Positions 63,920-64,000 of a stretch of DNA of 64,000 nucleotides are shown in pieces. Made by a program: the position numbers and the translations under genes. Below the pieces are notes generated by a model. It did not search any database. It saw only the letters and a list, made by a program, of their open reading frames with translations, and had not been told where the DNA came from. The DNA lies in assembly GCA_963851085.1 (NCBI GenBank), contig CAWKNX010000002.1, positions 124,001 through 188,000 on the forward strand, read 5' to 3'. How positions within the stretch are numbered: position 1 is the first letter of the stretch; each line of letters opens with the position of its first letter. This DNA comes from DATFVJ01 sp963851085. GTDB taxonomy: Bacteria; Actinomycetota; Actinomycetes; Streptosporangiales; Streptosporangiaceae.

Positions 63920-64000
63920 AGATGCGATCGTTACACATCGACCGGCCGGTGGACATCGCGAACAACTCCGCCGCTGGAAGGACCCTGTTCGTTTCGGCCC

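Overview
The window is high-GC (about 70%) actinobacterial chromosome. Many starts are GTG, and the backbone gene order is the one known from Mycobacterium and Streptomyces: dapF, miaA, a LigB-like gene, miaB, rny, recX, recA, a DUF3046 gene, lhr, clgR, cinA, pgsA, rimO, a RodZ-like gene, ftsK, rnj, dapA. A mycothiol-type maleylpyruvate-isomerase relic, TetR, XRE and Rrf2 regulators, secreted peptidases and an S9 oligopeptidase fit a soil or filamentous actinomycete, perhaps a relative of Streptosporangiales. The order-level placement is a guess.

Layout. 1-3.6 kb is accessory DNA: the end of a LuxR regulator, a VOC protein, a GNAT acetyltransferase, IS630 and primase scraps fused to or beside a broken maleylpyruvate-isomerase gene, and a lactonase-like MBL enzyme. 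4.6-10.4 kb holds dapF, miaA, a LigB-like gene and miaB (lysine/peptidoglycan precursor synthesis and tRNA A37 modification). 11-13 kb is a twice-frameshifted S9 peptidase. 13.2-23.4 kb is the RNA-decay and recombination block: rny, recX, a recA carrying two inteins, then an alpha/beta-hydrolase-tetR operon wedged between recA and its usual DUF3046 neighbour. 23.7-29 kb encodes secreted or membrane proteins (an S53 peptidase, a peptidase-like protein without a catalytic domain, and a membrane-anchored pair). lhr fills 29.1-34.6 kb. 34.9-36.3 kb has decayed ROK and GT2 genes on either side of an Rrf2 regulator. 36.5-49.9 kb is the conserved minus-strand run clgR-cinA-pgsA-rimO-rodZ-like-ftsK (with a class 3 intein)-rnj-dapA. 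50-64 kb is mixed: small membrane proteins, two GT-C-like membrane proteins, an acyl-CoA dehydrogenase, an HNH endonuclease, an S9 oligopeptidase, a TPR protein, a LysR remnant, a promoter-driven 25-codon gene and a metallophosphoesterase.

How it fits together. RecA, RecX, Lhr and FtsK serve recombination, repair and chromosome handling. recA has both a PafBC-type promoter motif and a LexA box. Three inteins sit in two ATPases, two of them at Walker A lysines. MiaA/MiaB act in sequence on tRNA, RNase Y and RNase J on RNA decay, and DapF/DapA on diaminopimelate synthesis.

The most unusual layer is repetitive DNA: five copies of a roughly 55-bp palindrome, three copies of a roughly 95-bp element ending in a DnaA-box-like sequence, several tandem arrays (20, 33, 54, 70, 78 and 96 bp), and low-complexity linkers swollen by in-frame repeats inside otherwise conserved enzymes. 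Several conserved genes (dapF, lhr, an S9 peptidase, the TPR gene) carry single frameshifts, so either indel errors or real decay must be considered.
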